Assembly: GCA_002778635.1 (NCBI GenBank)
Contig: PFAS01000016.1
Span: forward strand, 1 to 5,429
Direction: 5' to 3'
DNA from: Candidatus Falkowbacteria bacterium CG10_big_fil_rev_8_21_14_0_10_43_11
GTDB taxonomy: Bacteria > Patescibacteriota > Patescibacteriia > Patescibacteriales > XYC2-FULL-47-12
Length of the DNA: 5,429 nucleotides
The notes under the pieces are model-generated. The model saw only the letters and a program-made list of their open reading frames with translations. It did not search any database and had not been told where the DNA came from. Position numbers and translations under genes: made by a program. Each line of letters starts with the position of its first letter. Position 1 is the first letter of the stretch. Of the stretch, positions 4,863 to 5,429 are shown piece after piece.

Positions 4863-5429
4863 TTATTCCGCTTTTCTTTTCCTTAAAATCGCAATTGGGG
4901 TTTTTAACATAATTACAACATCAAACCACAACGACCAATTTTCCAAATAATAAATATCAAGCTTTACCTCTTCTTCAAAATTTAAATCGCTGCGGCCGGA
5001 AATTTGCGCGAGCCCCGTAATGCCGGGTTTTATCGCTAAAACTTTTTTGTGGTGCCGCTGGTAGAGCGCCACTTCGCGCGGCTGATGCGGCCGCGGCCCG
5101 ACGATGCTCATTGTGCCGAATAACGCGTTAAAAAATTGCGGCAGTTCGTCAATGCTGAAGCGGCGGATGAATTTGCCGACTTTGGTCAGGCGCGGGTCGT
5201 TCGCGATTTTATATAACGGCCCCTCTTTGGTATTTTGCGTAACGATTAATTTTGCCTCCAGTTCCAAAGCTTCGTCGTTATTGCGGTATTCTTCGCCGAT
5301 GCAATGTTGCAACTGCATGGAGCGGAATTTATAAGTTTTAAAGATGCCGTCTTTGCTCACCCGCTCGTTTTGGTAAATTGCCGGCCCGCGCGATTCCAGT
5401 TTTATCAAGATGGCGAAAATAATAAGGAG
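4863..5429 (-). CDS. polyprenyl-phosphate sugar-1-phosphate transferase (bacterial sugar transferase), C-terminal part
   Basis: The frame is open to the right edge, so the gene starts outside; 188 residues are visible. It is a monotopic or polytopic phosphoglycosyl transferase of the WcaJ/WbaP/PglC family, which moves a sugar-1-phosphate from a UDP-sugar to undecaprenyl phosphate and begins glycan assembly. Visible in order: the end of the hydrophobic membrane segment (LLIIFAIL) running into IKLESRGPAIYQNERV, then the YKFRSM motif. About 40 less conserved residues follow, then DPRLTKVGKFIRR and SIDELPQFFNALFGTMSIVG with PRP. The catalytic Asp-Glu pair of the family is encoded at 5150-5145. 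KPGITGLAQISGRSDLNFEEEV and a C-terminal amphipathic stretch WSLWFDVVIMLKTPIAIL close the domain. A TTG at 5408 could be mistaken for a start but lies in the middle of conserved sequence. Whether the missing N-terminus has the four extra helices of WcaJ cannot be seen. Confidence 0.95.
   Translation of the reverse strand, partial: LLIIFAILIKLESRGPAIYQNERVSKDGIFKTYKFRSMQLQHCIGEEYRNNDEALELEAKLIVTQNTKEGPLYKIANDPRLTKVGKFIRRFSIDELPQFFNALFGTMSIVGPRPHQPREVALYQRHHKKVLAIKPGITGLAQISGRSDLNFEEEVKLDIYYLENWSLWFDVVIMLKTPIAILRKRKAE
4866..4869 (-). promoter_or_regulatory. GGAA ribosome-binding site of the WbaZ-like glycosyltransferase
   Basis: GGAA on the minus strand lies six bases before the ATG at 4859, within the last codons of the upstream sugar-phosphate transferase. 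With the 3-base gap between genes it supports this start and translational coupling. Confidence 0.45.

Noticed and set aside
4621..4950. Plus-strand 109-codon open frame spanning the junction of two glycan genes
   Set aside because: It is antisense to two genes with full conserved motifs, and its translation has no family signal.
5406..5408. TTG as start of the sugar-phosphate transferase
   Set aside because: The frame continues upstream to the window edge through a hydrophobic segment typical of the family, so the codon is internal.

Overview
The window is a piece of a surface-polysaccharide (exopolysaccharide or O-antigen-like) gene cluster. Every supported gene is on the minus strand, so the biological order runs from the right edge to the left. 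The organism is most likely a bacterium of the Candidate Phyla Radiation (Patescibacteria, Parcubacteria-like). This is inferred from several things: AT-rich spacers made of short degenerate repeats, mostly absent Shine-Dalgarno sequences, very compact proteins, and a small two-helix membrane protein and an anchored beta-rich protein of a style I associate with these genomes. No marker gene proves the lineage.

Layout in transcription order: (1) 5429-4863, the C-terminal catalytic part of a polyprenyl-phosphate sugar-1-phosphate transferase (WcaJ/WbaP/PglC type), open at the window edge. (2) 4859-3759, a GT4-family glycosyltransferase resembling WbaZ-type mannosyltransferases, starting 3 bases after the previous stop. 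(3) A 110-base spacer with a long imperfect inverted repeat (3664-3734). (4) 3648-2458, a second GT4-family glycosyltransferase. (5) 2392-926, a 488-residue protein with one N-terminal membrane helix and a large beta-rich ectodomain, which I cannot assign to a named family. (6) 857-666, a 63-residue protein with two membrane helices. (7) 599-126, a short RmlC-like cupin (dTDP-4-dehydrorhamnose 3,5-epimerase family). (8) 97-1, the N-terminus of an RdgB/HAM1-type non-canonical purine NTP pyrophosphatase, cut by the window edge.

How they fit together: the first enzyme would load a sugar phosphate onto a polyprenyl phosphate carrier in the membrane. The two GT4 enzymes would extend it on the cytoplasmic face, and the cupin epimerase could supply a modified nucleotide sugar. 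No flippase, polymerase or ligase is visible. The anchored beta-rich protein lies in the same gene run and would face the outside of the membrane; it is the most interesting unassigned gene. The pyrophosphatase is probably a housekeeping gene beyond the end of the cluster.

The other recurring theme is the spacers. Several carry their own AT-rich tandem or inverted repeats, and in two cases the repeat runs into the 3' end of a gene and encodes the last residues of the protein. No RNA gene, CRISPR array, insertion sequence or convincing intrinsic terminator was found, and no stretch longer than 300 bases lacks a gene.
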